The notes beneath the pieces are model-generated. The model searched no databases and was not told the DNA's origin. It saw only the letters and a program-made list of their open reading frames with translations. The translations under genes and the position numbers were made by a program. A DNA stretch of 64,000 nt from an uncultured Paracoccaceae bacterium (GTDB lineage Bacteria > Pseudomonadota > Alphaproteobacteria > Rhodobacterales > Rhodobacteraceae): NCBI GenBank assembly GCA_943787985.1, contig CALSOO010000004.1, forward strand, positions 310,001 through 374,000, written 5' to 3'. Numbering within the stretch: the stretch's first letter is position 1; every line of letters begins with the position of its first letter. Positions 36,986 through 47,132 of the stretch are shown piece by piece.

Positions 36986-37803
36986 CCAGGAAACGGAGCT
37001 CTGGATCACAGGTTGTTGCGACAGTTTCGCGGTATCTATGCCTGACTTTGCTTTTGGTGTTCACGCTTGGCCCCTTGGTGCAGACAGTCGTGATCAGCTT
37101 TGTGTCGACCCTGCCAAGGGAGAATGTGGGTCGGGGCGCGTGGACCTTGTTGAACTATCGCCACATCTTTGCAGATCCCGATCTGGTCGCTTCATTGGGC
37201 AATTCGCTGATCTATGTATCGCTGAATGTGATTGTGACGTTGTTGGTCGCGTTGCCTGCCGCCTATGCGCTGTCGCGGCACTCGTTTGTAGGGGATCGCC
37301 ACCTTTTATTGTTGTTGCTGACGTTCCGGATCACGCCTCCCGTTGTCTTGTCATTGCCGGTGTTTTTACTGTTCGCGCAATTGAATTTGCTCAACTCCCC
37401 TGTCGGAATTGCACTCATTCATTGTCTGTTCAATGTCCCGATTGCGATCTGGATATTGAGCAGCTTCATCACGGCCATCCCGCGTGCGTTCGATGAAACC
37501 GCGTTTCTGGACGGACACTCGACGGCCGGGTTCTTTGTGAAGTTCTTGATGCCTGCGATTGCCCCGGGGATCGGGGTAACATGTTTCTTTTGTTTCATCT
37601 TCTCATGGGTCGAAGTCGTTTTTGCGCGTATTTTGACCTCGACCGGGGGCAAGCCGATCACCATGGCGATCCAAAGCCTGTTCGGGTTCACGACCGACAT
37701 CGGATTGGTTATGGCGATGACTGTCCTGTCACTGGTGCCGGGCGTGGTTTTGATATTCTTCGTGCGCAACCACGTGTCCAGAGGCTTTGAGATAAGAGCA
37801 TAA
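36982..37803 (+). CDS. ABC sugar/polyol permease, GlpQ-like paralogue
   Basis: 273 residues, six helices. The EAA loop FNVPIAIWILSSFITAIPRAFDETAFLDG resembles that of GlpQ. The start overlaps the partner permease by ATGA, so the two are translated together. The following 131 bases to the SGNH hydrolase contain no ATPase or binding protein gene. Confidence 0.85.
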   Translation: MTRKRSSGSQVVATVSRYLCLTLLLVFTLGPLVQTVVISFVSTLPRENVGRGAWTLLNYRHIFADPDLVASLGNSLIYVSLNVIVTLLVALPAAYALSRHSFVGDRHLLLLLLTFRITPPVVLSLPVFLLFAQLNLLNSPVGIALIHCLFNVPIAIWILSSFITAIPRAFDETAFLDGHSTAGFFVKFLMPAIAPGIGVTCFFCFIFSWVEVVFARILTSTGGKPITMAIQSLFGFTTDIGLVMAMTVLSLVPGVVLIFFVRNHVSRGFEIRA

Positions 37804-37934
37804 TGGCACGCAGCGCACTTTTGAAAATTTGCGCCGTCAACATAATCCTAACCAAATATCATGTTAACTCGACGAAATGCCCGTTCGTGATAAAAGGGGG
37901 CAAATAGAACGTTCAGGCCCGAATTGTATAGGTT

Positions 37935-38639
37935 ATGCGGATGAGACCAGTTTGTGATGTGATCAGAGAATGTTGTGTCGCTTTGGTGGCTTGCGTGGTG
38001 TTGTTGAGCCTGACAGGCGCGGCCGCTGCCAACGGGCAGGTGCGTGTCCTGACAATGGGTGATTCCATGATGGCGACGCACAAGTCGTCGAAAAAGGCGG
38101 TTTCGCATGCGATGAGGCAACAATTGGGCGTGTCGGTTGTGGATCGTTCGGCGTCCGGCGCGCGCATGATCTATCGGTTGCCGATTTCTGGCAGCCTGGG
38201 CTTGAGTATCCCCAAACAATTCCGCCCGGGTCAATGGGACTGGATTGTGCTGAACGGCGGCGGAAATGATCTGTTGCTGGGCTGTGGATGCAGGCGTTGC
38301 GATGCAAAAATGAACCAACTGATTGCCAATGATGGCAGGTCCGGTGAAATTCCGAAGCTCATTCAGAAATTGCGACGCACGGGCGCACAAGTCGTCTACG
38401 TGGGTTACCTGCGCAGCCCTGGTGCGGGATCTGTTATTGAACGGTGTCGTGATGAAGGTGATCTTCTGGAAAGCAGGATTACGGCCTATGCGGCCAAAGA
38501 CAGCGGAGTTCACTTTGTCTCCTTGGCGGATATGGTCAAGCGCGGGGATCGATCACTTCATGAGGCAGACATGGTGCACCCGTCGCCGAAAGGGAGCCGC
38601 GAGATCGCGCGGCGCATCGGGCAGGTGATCTTGCAATGA
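37935..38639 (+). CDS. Secreted SGNH-family hydrolase
   Basis: 234 residues. A signal peptide (VALVACVVLLSLTGAAAA) is followed by the SGNH blocks: RVLTMGDSMMATHK with the nucleophile Ser, IVLNGGGNDLLL with Asn, and DMVHPSPKGSREIA with the Asp-x-x-His pair. Such enzymes are esterases or acyltransferases, here exported to the periplasm. A cysteine cluster (GCGCRRCD) follows block III and may form disulfides. An ATG at 37941 is also possible. It is a single gene between the permease pair and icd. Confidence 0.8.
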   Translation: MRMRPVCDVIRECCVALVACVVLLSLTGAAAANGQVRVLTMGDSMMATHKSSKKAVSHAMRQQLGVSVVDRSASGARMIYRLPISGSLGLSIPKQFRPGQWDWIVLNGGGNDLLLGCGCRRCDAKMNQLIANDGRSGEIPKLIQKLRRTGAQVVYVGYLRSPGAGSVIERCRDEGDLLESRITAYAAKDSGVHFVSLADMVKRGDRSLHEADMVHPSPKGSREIARRIGQVILQ

Positions 38640-38901
38640 CGATCTACTGACGGAATTGGGTCAGCGTCCAGCTTTGGCGGTCTTCGGCGTTTCAAATGGA
38701 CATAGCAAAGGCTGTGGGCATATGTCGCGGCGTATGGTGGGCAAGTACGGGCAAACTGGCGACTGCATCTGTTCTTTAGCCCAATCTGCCGTGAAATGAC
38801 TAAAAATAGGCATGAAATCCGCTCAGCATACAACGGTATACTATCGACGCCAGCTGATGCATCCGCTAAGAAGCGGCAAATTCGTATCCAAGGAGTATCC
38901 A

Positions 38902-41091
38902 ATGTCTGATATCATCTACACCAAAGTGGACGAAGCGCCCGAGCTTGCGTCAGCATCGTTCCTTCCGATCATCCAGAAGTTTGCAGCCGCTGCTGGTGTC
39001 TCCGTCGGCACCAAAGACATCAGTCTTGCCGCGCGCATCCTGTCCACATTCCCTGAGCATTTGACCGAGGCGCAACGCCATTCTGACGATCTGGCAGAAT
39101 TGGGTCGTTTGGTGAAAACGCCTGACGCCAATGTGATCAAGCTTCCAAACATTTCCGCATCGGTTCCGCAGTTGGTCGCAGCGGTCAAGGAGCTGCAGTC
39201 CCAGGGATTCGCATTGCCTGACTATCCAGACGCACCTGAAACAGACGCCGATAAAGCAATCCGCGCCAAGTACGACACAATCAAAGGGTCGGCAGTGAAC
39301 CCTGTTTTGCGCGAAGGCAACTCTGATCGTCGCGCGGCCAAAGCAGTGAAAAGCTTTGCACAAAGCAACCCGCATCGCATGGGCGAGTGGACTTCCGAAA
39401 GCAAGACACACGTATCTGCCATGTCGGGGGGAGACTTCTTTTCCAATGAAGTTTCGGCCACATTGGCCAAAGATGCGACAGCCAAAATCGTGCTGGTTAC
39501 AGAGGACGGCGAGACGGTCCTGAAAGACGGCGTAAGCTATCCCGCAGGCACAGTTGTCGATGCTACATTCATGAGCGCCTCAGCGTTGCAAAGCTTTTTG
39601 GCCGATGAAATCGAAAAAACCAAAGCCGAAGGCACGTTGTTCTCGTTACACATGAAAGCGACGATGATGAAGGTATCCGACCCGATCATCTTTGGTCACG
39701 CCGTCAAAGCCTTCCTTGCGCCTGTGTTCGAAACGCACGGTGACGCGATGCTTGCATTGGGCGTGAACCCGAATTCCGGATTGGGTGACCTGTTGGCCCG
39801 GGTTGAAGGCAATGCGGCTATCATGGCTGATATTGACGCTTGTATGGCCGAACGGCCGCCGATGTATATGGTGGTTTCCGACAAGGGCATCACAAACCTG
39901 CACGTCTCTTCAGACGTTATTATTGATGCCTCGATGCCCGCCCTGATCCGCGCTGGCGGCAAAGGCTGGGGACCAGATGGCAAGGAATCCGATGCAAATT
40001 GCGTGATTCCCGACAATTCCTACGCGCCAGTTTACGACGAGACTGTCAAATTCTTTAAAGAGAACGGCAAGCTGAACCCGGCCACCGCAGGAACGGTTCA
40101 AAACGTTGGTTTGATGGCGCAAAAGGCTGAAGAATACGGATCACACCCGACAACGTTCGAAGTTCCCTCCGCGGGCACTGTTAAAATGATCATGGAAGAC
40201 GGCACAGTTCTGCATGAGCATGCGGTAGAGGCTGGCGATATCTGGCGGTCTGCATCAGCGCGTCAGGCACCGATCGAGGACTGGGTGAACCTTGCCATTT
40301 CTCGCCAAAAAGCCGAAGGGTGCCGCGCTATTTTCTGGCTTGATGCCGAGCGTGCGCATGACGCGGAGCTGATCGCATACGTAAAGCCGATCCTCGAGGC
40401 AAAAGGTGTCGCCGAAAAGTTTGAAATCATGGCACCACGTGAAGCCACGCGCGCATCACTGGAGACGATCACCGAGGGTAAAAATACCATCGCGATCACA
40501 GGCAATGTGCTGCGTGATTATTTGACAGACCTGTTCCCGATCCTTGAGTTGGCAACCTCTGCAAAGATGTTGTCGATCGTGAAGTTGATGAACGGCGGTG
40601 GATTGTTTGAAACAGGTGCCGGTGGTTCCGCACCAAAGCACGTCCAGCAATTGACCGAGGAAAACCACCTGCGTTGGGACAGTCTGGGAGAGTTCTGCGC
40701 ACTTGGTGAAAGCCTGACCTTCCTTGCCGATGCAAAAGGCAACGAAAAGGCGCGTGTATTGGGCCAAGCGGTCGATGCGGCAACGCAAGGCATTCTGGAC
40801 AATGGCCGCTCCCCGTCGCGCAAGGTCGGCGAACCGGACAACCGCGACAGCCACTACTGGTTTGCGCGGTACTGGGCCGAAGCCTTGGCAACGCAGAACA
40901 GCGATGCTGAATTGGCAGAACATTTTGCACCGATCGCCAAAGCGCTGGGCGCGGGTGAGGCGCAAATCCTGTCCGAACTCGCTGCAGCCCAAGGGCCAGC
41001 CGTTGATCTTGGCGGGTATTACCATGGTGATGCGGCGAAAACGGCTGCTGTAATGCGTCCATCAAAAACGCTCAACGACATCATCGGATAA
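38902..41091 (+). CDS. icd: Monomeric NADP-dependent isocitrate dehydrogenase
   Basis: 729 residues, the length of the monomeric IDH-II class and unrelated in fold length to the dimeric 400-residue type. Hallmarks are [21 protein letters not shown] at the N-terminus, [59 protein letters not shown], and [18 protein letters not shown]. It converts isocitrate to 2-oxoglutarate in the TCA cycle. ATG 38902 follows AAGGAGTATCCA; the longer frame to 38812 covers the leader. Confidence 0.95.
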   Translation: MSDIIYTKVDEAPELASASFLPIIQKFAAAAGVSVGTKDISLAARILSTFPEHLTEAQRHSDDLAELGRLVKTPDANVIKLPNISASVPQLVAAVKELQSQGFALPDYPDAPETDADKAIRAKYDTIKGSAVNPVLREGNSDRRAAKAVKSFAQSNPHRMGEWTSESKTHVSAMSGGDFFSNEVSATLAKDATAKIVLVTEDGETVLKDGVSYPAGTVVDATFMSASALQSFLADEIEKTKAEGTLFSLHMKATMMKVSDPIIFGHAVKAFLAPVFETHGDAMLALGVNPNSGLGDLLARVEGNAAIMADIDACMAERPPMYMVVSDKGITNLHVSSDVIIDASMPALIRAGGKGWGPDGKESDANCVIPDNSYAPVYDETVKFFKENGKLNPATAGTVQNVGLMAQKAEEYGSHPTTFEVPSAGTVKMIMEDGTVLHEHAVEAGDIWRSASARQAPIEDWVNLAISRQKAEGCRAIFWLDAERAHDAELIAYVKPILEAKGVAEKFEIMAPREATRASLETITEGKNTIAITGNVLRDYLTDLFPILELATSAKMLSIVKLMNGGGLFETGAGGSAPKHVQQLTEENHLRWDSLGEFCALGESLTFLADAKGNEKARVLGQAVDAATQGILDNGRSPSRKVGEPDNRDSHYWFARYWAEALATQNSDAELAEHFAPIAKALGAGEAQILSELAAAQGPAVDLGGYYHGDAAKTAAVMRPSKTLNDIIG

Positions 41092-41105
41092 GCAAACTAC
41101 GGTGA

Positions 41106-41138
41106 AAAAGGGCCGCGCGGTTTTACGATTGCGCGGCC
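41106..41138 (-). terminator. Terminator of the minus-strand LysR gene, overlapping its last codons
   Basis: An 8-bp stem (41111-41118 GGCCGCGC with 41131-41138), 12-base loop, followed on the minus strand by CTTTTT. The stem includes the last codons of the LysR gene. On the plus strand, the same hairpin could also serve icd, 20 bases upstream, but without a T-run. Confidence 0.65.
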
Positions 41139-41971
41139 AATTCAGTGATCCAATTGGCAAAAACCTGTGATGCAGGGGTGTCTCGCATCACGGACAAATA
41201 GTACCCTTCATTTGCAATGATTGTGCCTTCATGCGCTTTCACAACGGTCCCCGCTTGCATCGCATGCTGCCCCAAAAGCGCATTGACCAAACATACACCG
41301 GCGCCGTTGCGGGCCAAGGTTAATGCCACACCATAAGAATCCACAAATGTCTTTGTTGTGGTGATTGTGACCCCTTCCTGTTTCTCCCATGCTTGCCAAC
41401 CATCTGAAATCCCTACAGTTTCAATCACAGGAAGTGTGCTGAAAGCATCGCTTGCATGTGTCCCTTTCAGAGCGAGCAATCGATCGCCCCCGAGTAAAAT
41501 TGCGGATGCCCCTGCTTGCACGCGAGAGCCAAACCGAATTTCAACGTCCGCTTGGGTCCGGCTGAATTCGTCTGGCCAAACCGCACTGATGAAGCGCAAT
41601 GCAATATCGGGATGCGCTTTTTGAAACGCGGCGAGGGCCGGTGCGATGACCCATTCAAGAACACTGACGGACGTTGAAACCGTCACAAGGTTGCGTGCAT
41701 TGGCACTTTGGTATCCGTCCGTCGCACCTGCCAATGTTTGCAAGGCGCTGTCCACTTGAGGAAGCAAGCGTCTGCCATCATCGGTCAATGCCAATCCGCG
41801 CGCCTTGCGCAGAAACAGGGGCACGCCGAGGCGCAGCTCCAACGATTTGACCTGTTGGCTGACTGCCGATTGGGTCATGCCAATTTCTTCTGCGGCCGCG
41901 GTAAAACTCAGGCGGCGCGCGGATGCTTCAAACGCACGAAACCAGTTCAAGGGGGGAAGAGCTTTTGCCAT
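41123..41971 (-). CDS. LysR-family regulator, GcvA-like
   Basis: 282 residues. It begins PLNWFRAFEASARRLSFTAAAEEIGMTQSAVSQQVKSLE, the GcvA-type helix-turn-helix, then the effector-binding domain (RNLVTVSTSVSVLEWVIAPAL). It is divergent from a four-gene catabolic cluster and is the obvious candidate for its activator; ATG to ATG spacing is about 108 bases. Confidence 0.87.
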   Translation of the reverse strand: MAKALPPLNWFRAFEASARRLSFTAAAEEIGMTQSAVSQQVKSLELRLGVPLFLRKARGLALTDDGRRLLPQVDSALQTLAGATDGYQSANARNLVTVSTSVSVLEWVIAPALAAFQKAHPDIALRFISAVWPDEFSRTQADVEIRFGSRVQAGASAILLGGDRLLALKGTHASDAFSTLPVIETVGISDGWQAWEKQEGVTITTTKTFVDSYGVALTLARNGAGVCLVNALLGQHAMQAGTVVKAHEGTIIANEGYYLSVMRDTPASQVFANWITELAAQS

Positions 41972-42079
41972 GCTGCAACCTAGCCATTAGCTGAGCTAAT
42001 GTCCAAGCCTCGGATTCAATCATTTGTGCGCGCCGTTGTTTGCCACAATAGTGCATCAGGAAATAGAGCGAGGCCCCTC

Positions 42080-42679
42080 ATGCACCCTGAAATCCGCAAA
42101 CTTGTGACCTATGACGAAGAGATTCTGGTCGAAGGTTTCCGCGCCACATCCAAACCCTGGCGGATGTTTGCAGTTGCCGCTGTTGTTCGTAACCCATGGG
42201 CTGGTCAATACGTCGAAGACCTGAGCCCGGAAATTTACGCTTACGGCCCTGTTTTGGGGGCCTTGTTGACCGACCGAATGACAAGTTTAGCGGGCAGCGG
42301 AGAAGCCATCGAGGCCTACGGAAAGGCGGCAGTTGTCGGGCTGGATGGAGAGATCGAACATGCGTCTGGTCTGATCCATACGCTCAGGTTTGGAAATCAC
42401 TTCCGCGAAGCTGTCGGGGCCAAGTCCTATCTTGCCTTCACCAACACGCGCGGCCCCGCCAACGCCCCTATTATGGTTCCGCTTATGGATAAAAACGATG
42501 CGGGGCGGCGGTCTCATTATCTGACGTTGCAGTTTTCTATTCCCGATTCGCCGCGCGCTGATGAAGTGGTCGTTGTGCTTGGCGCTGCGATGTCTGGCCG
42601 TCCACATCACCGGATTGGCGATAGGTATCAAGATCTTAAGGAGTTGGGCCATGATGTGGACAACCCAGCAGCGGTCTGA
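42080..42679 (+). CDS. DUF1185 'amino acid synthesis' family protein
   Basis: 199 residues from ATG 42080 (MHPEIRKLVTYDEEILVEGF). It matches the PF06684 pattern: AVAAVVRNPWAGQYVEDLSP, YGPVLGALLT, GKAAVVGLDGEIEHASGLIH, and AMSGRPHHRIGDRYQDLKE. The family is widespread in catabolic clusters of proteobacteria but its biochemical activity is not established as far as I know. The last 29 bases overlap the next gene. It is the first gene of the LysR-controlled cluster. Confidence 0.8.
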   Translation: MHPEIRKLVTYDEEILVEGFRATSKPWRMFAVAAVVRNPWAGQYVEDLSPEIYAYGPVLGALLTDRMTSLAGSGEAIEAYGKAAVVGLDGEIEHASGLIHTLRFGNHFREAVGAKSYLAFTNTRGPANAPIMVPLMDKNDAGRRSHYLTLQFSIPDSPRADEVVVVLGAAMSGRPHHRIGDRYQDLKELGHDVDNPAAV

Positions 42680-43424
42680 GCAGTCGGGCCTTGCATGCAT
42701 CGTCCAAGGTGCTGGCCCAAGGATTGTTTTGATACATGGTGTAGGTCTGTGCGCTGACGCCTGGAATGCACAAATTTCGAATTTGCAACAGACCAACCAG
42801 GTTATCGCGGTGGATATGCCAGGCCATGGGCACAGCCCGTGTTTGCCCGGCGACCCAAACTTGCAAGCATATGTGGACGCGATTGCGCCTTTGGTTGATG
42901 CGCAAACTGTTGTGGTCGGGCACTCGATGGGGGCGATGATCGCCTTGGCGATTGCGTCCCGGACCCGGATTGCAGGAGTCGCGGCGTTGAACGCAATCTT
43001 TGAGCGCAGCGAGGTTGCTAAAAAGGCGGTCGTAGAACGCGCCGCGCTTTTGGATGGTGTAAATCTATCGGATCCATCGGGGACATTGTCGCGGTGGTTT
43101 CCCGATAGAACATCAACCGAATACGCGGCTTGCGCGCATTGGCTCGAGACGGTTTCGCCCCAAGGGTACCGCGCCGCATATCGGGTCTTCTCAAGCGAAG
43201 ATGGACCATCGCGCCAGCAACTTGGTCAACTGACGTGTCCGGCCTTGTTCATGACGGGCAGGGACGAGGTCAATTCCACGTCTGAAATGTCCCTGAAAAT
43301 GGCGGAAATCGCACTTTTGGGACAGAGGGAGTTTGTTGACGGGGCGGCGCACATGATGCCGATGACGCACGCCGCTCAGATCAACACACACCTGCGGATG
43401 TTTGTGAAGGCGTGCCACACATGA
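42651..43424 (+). CDS. Alpha/beta-fold hydrolase
   Basis: 257 residues from ATG 42651 with AAGGAG upstream. The oxyanion HGVGLCAD and nucleophile elbow VVGHSMGAM (Ser) are present, and the His is in DGAAHMMPMTHA. It resembles small-molecule hydrolases of the RutD/3-oxoadipate enol-lactonase size class. It overlaps the DUF1185 gene by 29 bases, so the pair is tightly coupled. Substrate unknown; hydrolysis of an ester, amide or lactone produced by the neighbouring monooxygenase is a reasonable guess. Confidence 0.8.
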   Translation: MMWTTQQRSEQSGLACIVQGAGPRIVLIHGVGLCADAWNAQISNLQQTNQVIAVDMPGHGHSPCLPGDPNLQAYVDAIAPLVDAQTVVVGHSMGAMIALAIASRTRIAGVAALNAIFERSEVAKKAVVERAALLDGVNLSDPSGTLSRWFPDRTSTEYAACAHWLETVSPQGYRAAYRVFSSEDGPSRQQLGQLTCPALFMTGRDEVNSTSEMSLKMAEIALLGQREFVDGAAHMMPMTHAAQINTHLRMFVKACHT

Positions 43425-43511
43425 CGCACATCCAGACCGCCCGCGCAAAATCAAGCATGCCACGCTGCTCTTCGCGTTGATCGACACTTATTTTCTGAAA
43501 GGTTCAATACT

Positions 43512-44546
43512 ATGGAATTCTCCCTGTTTGCACATATGGAACGGTTAACGCCTGAACAGCCGCACGCCCAGTTGTATGAAGAGTTCATCGCCTTGTGCAA
43601 AATGGCGGATGACGGGGGAATGCGGGCGATTTGGACGGGTGAACATCACGGAATGGAATTCACGATCGCGCCCAATCCCTTTACCACGCTCGTCGATCTG
43701 GCCCACCATACAAAGAATGTTCGACTGGGAACGGGGACCGTCGTCGCTCCGTTTTGGCATCCTATCAAACTGGCCGGTGAGGCGGCCTCTGCAGACTTGA
43801 TGACAGGCGGCCGTATAGAGCTTGGAATTGCGAGAGGCGCTTATTCCTATGAATATGAACGGCTTATGCCGGGAATGGATGCATGGGAAGCGGGGCAAAG
43901 GATGCGTGAAACGGCGACGCTTTTGCCAAAGCTGTGGTCAGGCGATCATGCGCATGAGGGGGAGTTTTACAGTTTTCCCTCGACCACGACAGCGCCAAGA
44001 CCCGCTCAGGAAGGCGGCCCCCCAATCTGGATTGCCGCAAGGGATCCCAATAGCCACGAATACGGCGTCCATAACGGTTTCAACATTCAAGTCACGCCGT
44101 TGTGGCAGGGACTAGAGGAAATCGAGACGCTGAAATCCCGGTTTGATGATGCGTGTGAGAGCTATGCAGGGCCAAGACCCAAGGTCATGCTTTTGCATCA
44201 TACATATGTCGGCGCCGATGACGCTGATGTGGCGCTGGCGGCCCAACAGTTGTCGCGGTTCTATTGCTATTTCGGTGCGTGGTTCCAAAACAAGCGCCCG
44301 GTGGCGCAAGGACTGATCGCAGAATTGTCCGAGGATGAAATCAAGTCCAACGCAATGATGGCGCCGGACAACATGATGCGGGATTTAACCATTGGCACGT
44401 CTCGACAAGTCATTGACCAGATCAAACGCTACGAAGACCTTGGGTATGATGAATACGCATTCTGGATCGACAGTGGTATGGATCATACGCGCAAAGCGGA
44501 GTCGCTGGCGCGGTTTATTGACGACGTCATGCCGGCATTCACGTGA
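43512..44546 (+). CDS. LLM-class flavin-dependent monooxygenase
   Basis: 344 residues. Luciferase-family landmarks are MRAIWTGEHHGMEFTIAPNPF, NVRLGTGTVVAPFWHPIKLA, GGRIELGIARGAYSYEY and GPPIWIAARDPNSHEYG. It needs reduced flavin from a separate reductase; one is encoded at 50.0 kb but in another cluster. The stop overlaps an upstream GTG of the aldehyde dehydrogenase frame. It is the third gene of the LysR-controlled cluster. Confidence 0.85.
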   Translation: MEFSLFAHMERLTPEQPHAQLYEEFIALCKMADDGGMRAIWTGEHHGMEFTIAPNPFTTLVDLAHHTKNVRLGTGTVVAPFWHPIKLAGEAASADLMTGGRIELGIARGAYSYEYERLMPGMDAWEAGQRMRETATLLPKLWSGDHAHEGEFYSFPSTTTAPRPAQEGGPPIWIAARDPNSHEYGVHNGFNIQVTPLWQGLEEIETLKSRFDDACESYAGPRPKVMLLHHTYVGADDADVALAAQQLSRFYCYFGAWFQNKRPVAQGLIAELSEDEIKSNAMMAPDNMMRDLTIGTSRQVIDQIKRYEDLGYDEYAFWIDSGMDHTRKAESLARFIDDVMPAFT

Positions 44547-44554
44547 GGAATACT

Positions 44555-46024
44555 ATGCAACATTACCAACTTTTCATTGATGGTCAGTGGGTTGAGGGCG
44601 CGGATGGTCAGGTGATGACCTCGCAAAACCCGGCAAAAGGTGTTGACTGGGCAAGCTTTGCCTGTGCCGCTCCGTCTGATGTGGACCGTGCGATCAAGGC
44701 AGCAAGGCGTGTTTTGGACGATCCAAAGTGGCGCGACATGACCCAGACGGCACGGGGCAAGCTTCTTTACCGTTTGGCGGAACTCATTGAGGAAAACGCA
44801 GACGCAATCGGGCGGATCGAGACGACGGACAGTGGCAAGTTGCTGGCCGAAACCGCAAGCCAGACCAAATATGTGGGCGATTATTATCGCTACTACGCAG
44901 GATTGGCGGACAAGATCGAAGGGGCAGTTTTGCCCATCGACAAGCCTGATATGCATGTTTTCACGCGCCGTGAACCTATCGGCGTTGTCGCGGCTGTCGT
45001 GCCATGGAACGCACAGATGTTTTTGACGGCAACAAAACTCGGACCAGCTTTGGCAGCAGGATGTGCCGTCGTGCTCAAGGCGTCGGAAATCGCGCCCGCC
45101 CCGATGTTTGAGTTTGCCAAGCTGATCGAGGCGGCAGGCTTCCCCGCCGGGGTCGTTTCGGTCATCACGGGCGACGCCGAAAACTGCGCTATTCCTTTGA
45201 CCCGTCACAAGGATGTCGACCGGATCGCTTTTACTGGCGGTCCTGAAACCGCACGCCACGTTGTCCGTAATTCCGCAGAGAACTTTGCAGTCACAACACT
45301 GGAGTTGGGCGGTAAATCCCCGATCCTAGTGTTTGAAGATGCGGACCTTGATGGCGCTGCCAACGGTCTGATTGCCGGCAACTTCGGGGCCTCGGGGCAA
45401 AGCTGCGTGGCAGGCTCAAGGGGGTTGGTGCAGCGTTCGATCTTTGAGGCGTTGGTCGCAAAGATCACGAAAATCGCGCAGGGTATTGTGGTTGGCGACC
45501 CATTAGAGGCGGGGACGCATGTTGGGCCGCTGTGTACATCTGCCCAAGTCCAAAACATTGAAAAGACGTTGAAAACCTCTGTGTCCCAAGGGGCCAAAAT
45601 CCACTTTGGTGGCGCGCCCTTGGAACAAGACGGCAACTACATGGCCCCGACTTTGGTGGAATGCGCAGACGCGGACACGCAGACCCTCAAGGTGGAAATG
45701 TTCGGGCCGGTCATGTCCCTCTTGCCATTTGACACCGAAGAGGAGGCCATCGCGCTGGCCAACGACACGGAGTTCGGATTGGGATCAGGGGTGTTCACCC
45801 AAAACATTGCTCGCGCGCACCGGGTGTCCGCGCGTCTCAAGTTAGGGATTTGCTGGGTGAACACATACCGCGCCGTATCTCCGATTGCGCCGTTTGGCGG
45901 ATACAACCAGTCTGGCTATGGCCGCGAAGCAGGCGTCGACGCAATCCTTGACTACACCCGTACCAAAACCACATGGATCAACATTTCGGACAGGCCGATG
46001 TCGAACCCGTTTGTGATGCGCTAA
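44555..46024 (+). CDS. NAD(P)-dependent aldehyde dehydrogenase
   Basis: 489 residues. FTGGPETARHVV (cofactor loop), LELGGKSPILVFEDAD with the catalytic Glu, and FGASGQSCVAGSRGLV with the catalytic Cys are intact. The C-terminal PFGGYNQSGYGREAG is typical of betaine/gamma-aldehyde-type enzymes. ATG 44555 lies 8 bases after the LLM stop, with TGAGGAATACT as ribosome-binding region. It probably oxidises the aldehyde released by the pathway. The next gene (46021) is convergent and overlaps its end by four bases. Confidence 0.88.
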   Translation: MQHYQLFIDGQWVEGADGQVMTSQNPAKGVDWASFACAAPSDVDRAIKAARRVLDDPKWRDMTQTARGKLLYRLAELIEENADAIGRIETTDSGKLLAETASQTKYVGDYYRYYAGLADKIEGAVLPIDKPDMHVFTRREPIGVVAAVVPWNAQMFLTATKLGPALAAGCAVVLKASEIAPAPMFEFAKLIEAAGFPAGVVSVITGDAENCAIPLTRHKDVDRIAFTGGPETARHVVRNSAENFAVTTLELGGKSPILVFEDADLDGAANGLIAGNFGASGQSCVAGSRGLVQRSIFEALVAKITKIAQGIVVGDPLEAGTHVGPLCTSAQVQNIEKTLKTSVSQGAKIHFGGAPLEQDGNYMAPTLVECADADTQTLKVEMFGPVMSLLPFDTEEEAIALANDTEFGLGSGVFTQNIARAHRVSARLKLGICWVNTYRAVSPIAPFGGYNQSGYGREAGVDAILDYTRTKTTWINISDRPMSNPFVMR

Positions 46025-47118
46025 AGGGGCGGTGTTACGTCGACAGTGCGGCCCGTTGCGATGCTTTCCTGTGCGGCCAATCCCACCGCGACGGCCCATG
46101 CGCCGTCCGACAGATTGACCTCTACGGGCCCATTTTCGCGAATGACCCGCAAAAAGCGTTGATGTTGATAAAAGGTTGATCCGTTGTGGTCTCCTGCCGC
46201 CAGCAAGGTTGGATCAACAGGCACTTCGCGCCGCTCCGGACCTTGAGGCGTGCGTGGGCTGATGATCAGATGGGGCACAGGTGGCTCACCCAAATGCGGG
46301 GGCCAAAAACGACCGGGACCCGGAACGAAACACTCTATTTTGCCTTTTGATCCAACAACATGCAGATGCTCTTGATACTCTGCACCCTCGGCAAACATCG
46401 ACAATTCCAGCATGGCACGCATGCCGTTTTCGAACTCGACGATGACATAGGCATGATCCAGAATGTCAGACGGACGCCCGTCATAGACCTCATCCAAATG
46501 GTTCACAGCCTGTCCGCCTGTGGCCATGACCCGCACAGGGTTTGATTGCAAAATCAGGCGCATGAGGTCAAAGAAATGGCAGCATTTCTCGACCAGTGTC
46601 CCACCGGTTTGGTCACTGAAACGGTTCCAGTCTGCCACCTTCTCCAGAAACGGGAAGCGGTGCTCCCGAATTGTGAGCATTTTGATGTCGCCCACCGCCG
46701 CGCGCGCCTGTTCGATCAAGGCGGCAATCGGGGGCATGTAGCGATATTCCATCGCAACCCAGATGGGGGCGCCATAACTTGACGCAAGCGCTGCAAGGCG
46801 CGGGGCATCCGCCGCGTCTGTATAAAGAGGTTTTTCACACAAGATCGGCAACGTGACGGCAGCGGCAATTTGCTCCAACTGCTCCATGTGCCGGAAGTTC
46901 GGACTGGTGATGATCAAGGCGTCCAACCCCTCGAACTGCAAAAGGGCGTCCAATGTATCGACCCTTTTGGCCTCTGGTGCCAAAACAAGCGCCTTTGCGG
47001 CCATGCCATCATCCGGCTCAAAGATCGCGGCAATCCGGGTGTCTGGCAGCAGATGGATGTTCTGGATGTGCTCTTGCCCCATCATGCCGCAGCCGATGAA
47101 TCCGTAACGGGTGGTCAT
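46021..47118 (-). CDS. Gfo/Idh/MocA-family protein, candidate NAD-dependent sulfoquinovosidase
   Basis: 365 residues. The Rossmann motif is YGFIGCGMMGQEHIQNI, then ILCEKPLYTDAADAP (EKP motif) and GGTLVEKCCHFFDLMRLI, with the C-terminal beta-sheet domain. Most members are sugar dehydrogenases, but GH109 and GH188 members are NAD-dependent glycosidases. Here it sits in a sulfoquinovose-type cluster lacking a GH31 sulfoquinovosidase, so a GH188 (SqgA-like) glycosidase function is a reasonable hypothesis. A 6-dehydroglucose or other sugar dehydrogenase is the alternative. It is co-directional with the GntR regulator. Confidence 0.75.
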   Translation of the reverse strand: MTTRYGFIGCGMMGQEHIQNIHLLPDTRIAAIFEPDDGMAAKALVLAPEAKRVDTLDALLQFEGLDALIITSPNFRHMEQLEQIAAAVTLPILCEKPLYTDAADAPRLAALASSYGAPIWVAMEYRYMPPIAALIEQARAAVGDIKMLTIREHRFPFLEKVADWNRFSDQTGGTLVEKCCHFFDLMRLILQSNPVRVMATGGQAVNHLDEVYDGRPSDILDHAYVIVEFENGMRAMLELSMFAEGAEYQEHLHVVGSKGKIECFVPGPGRFWPPHLGEPPVPHLIISPRTPQGPERREVPVDPTLLAAGDHNGSTFYQHQRFLRVIRENGPVEVNLSDGAWAVAVGLAAQESIATGRTVDVTPPL

Positions 47119-47132
47119 AGTTTTGGGTCTTT

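Noticed and set aside
41999..46024. Interpretation as a Rut pyrimidine-degradation operon
   Set aside because: No RutB, RutC or RutE homologue and no flavin reductase in the cluster; only the LLM enzyme and hydrolase are reminiscent.
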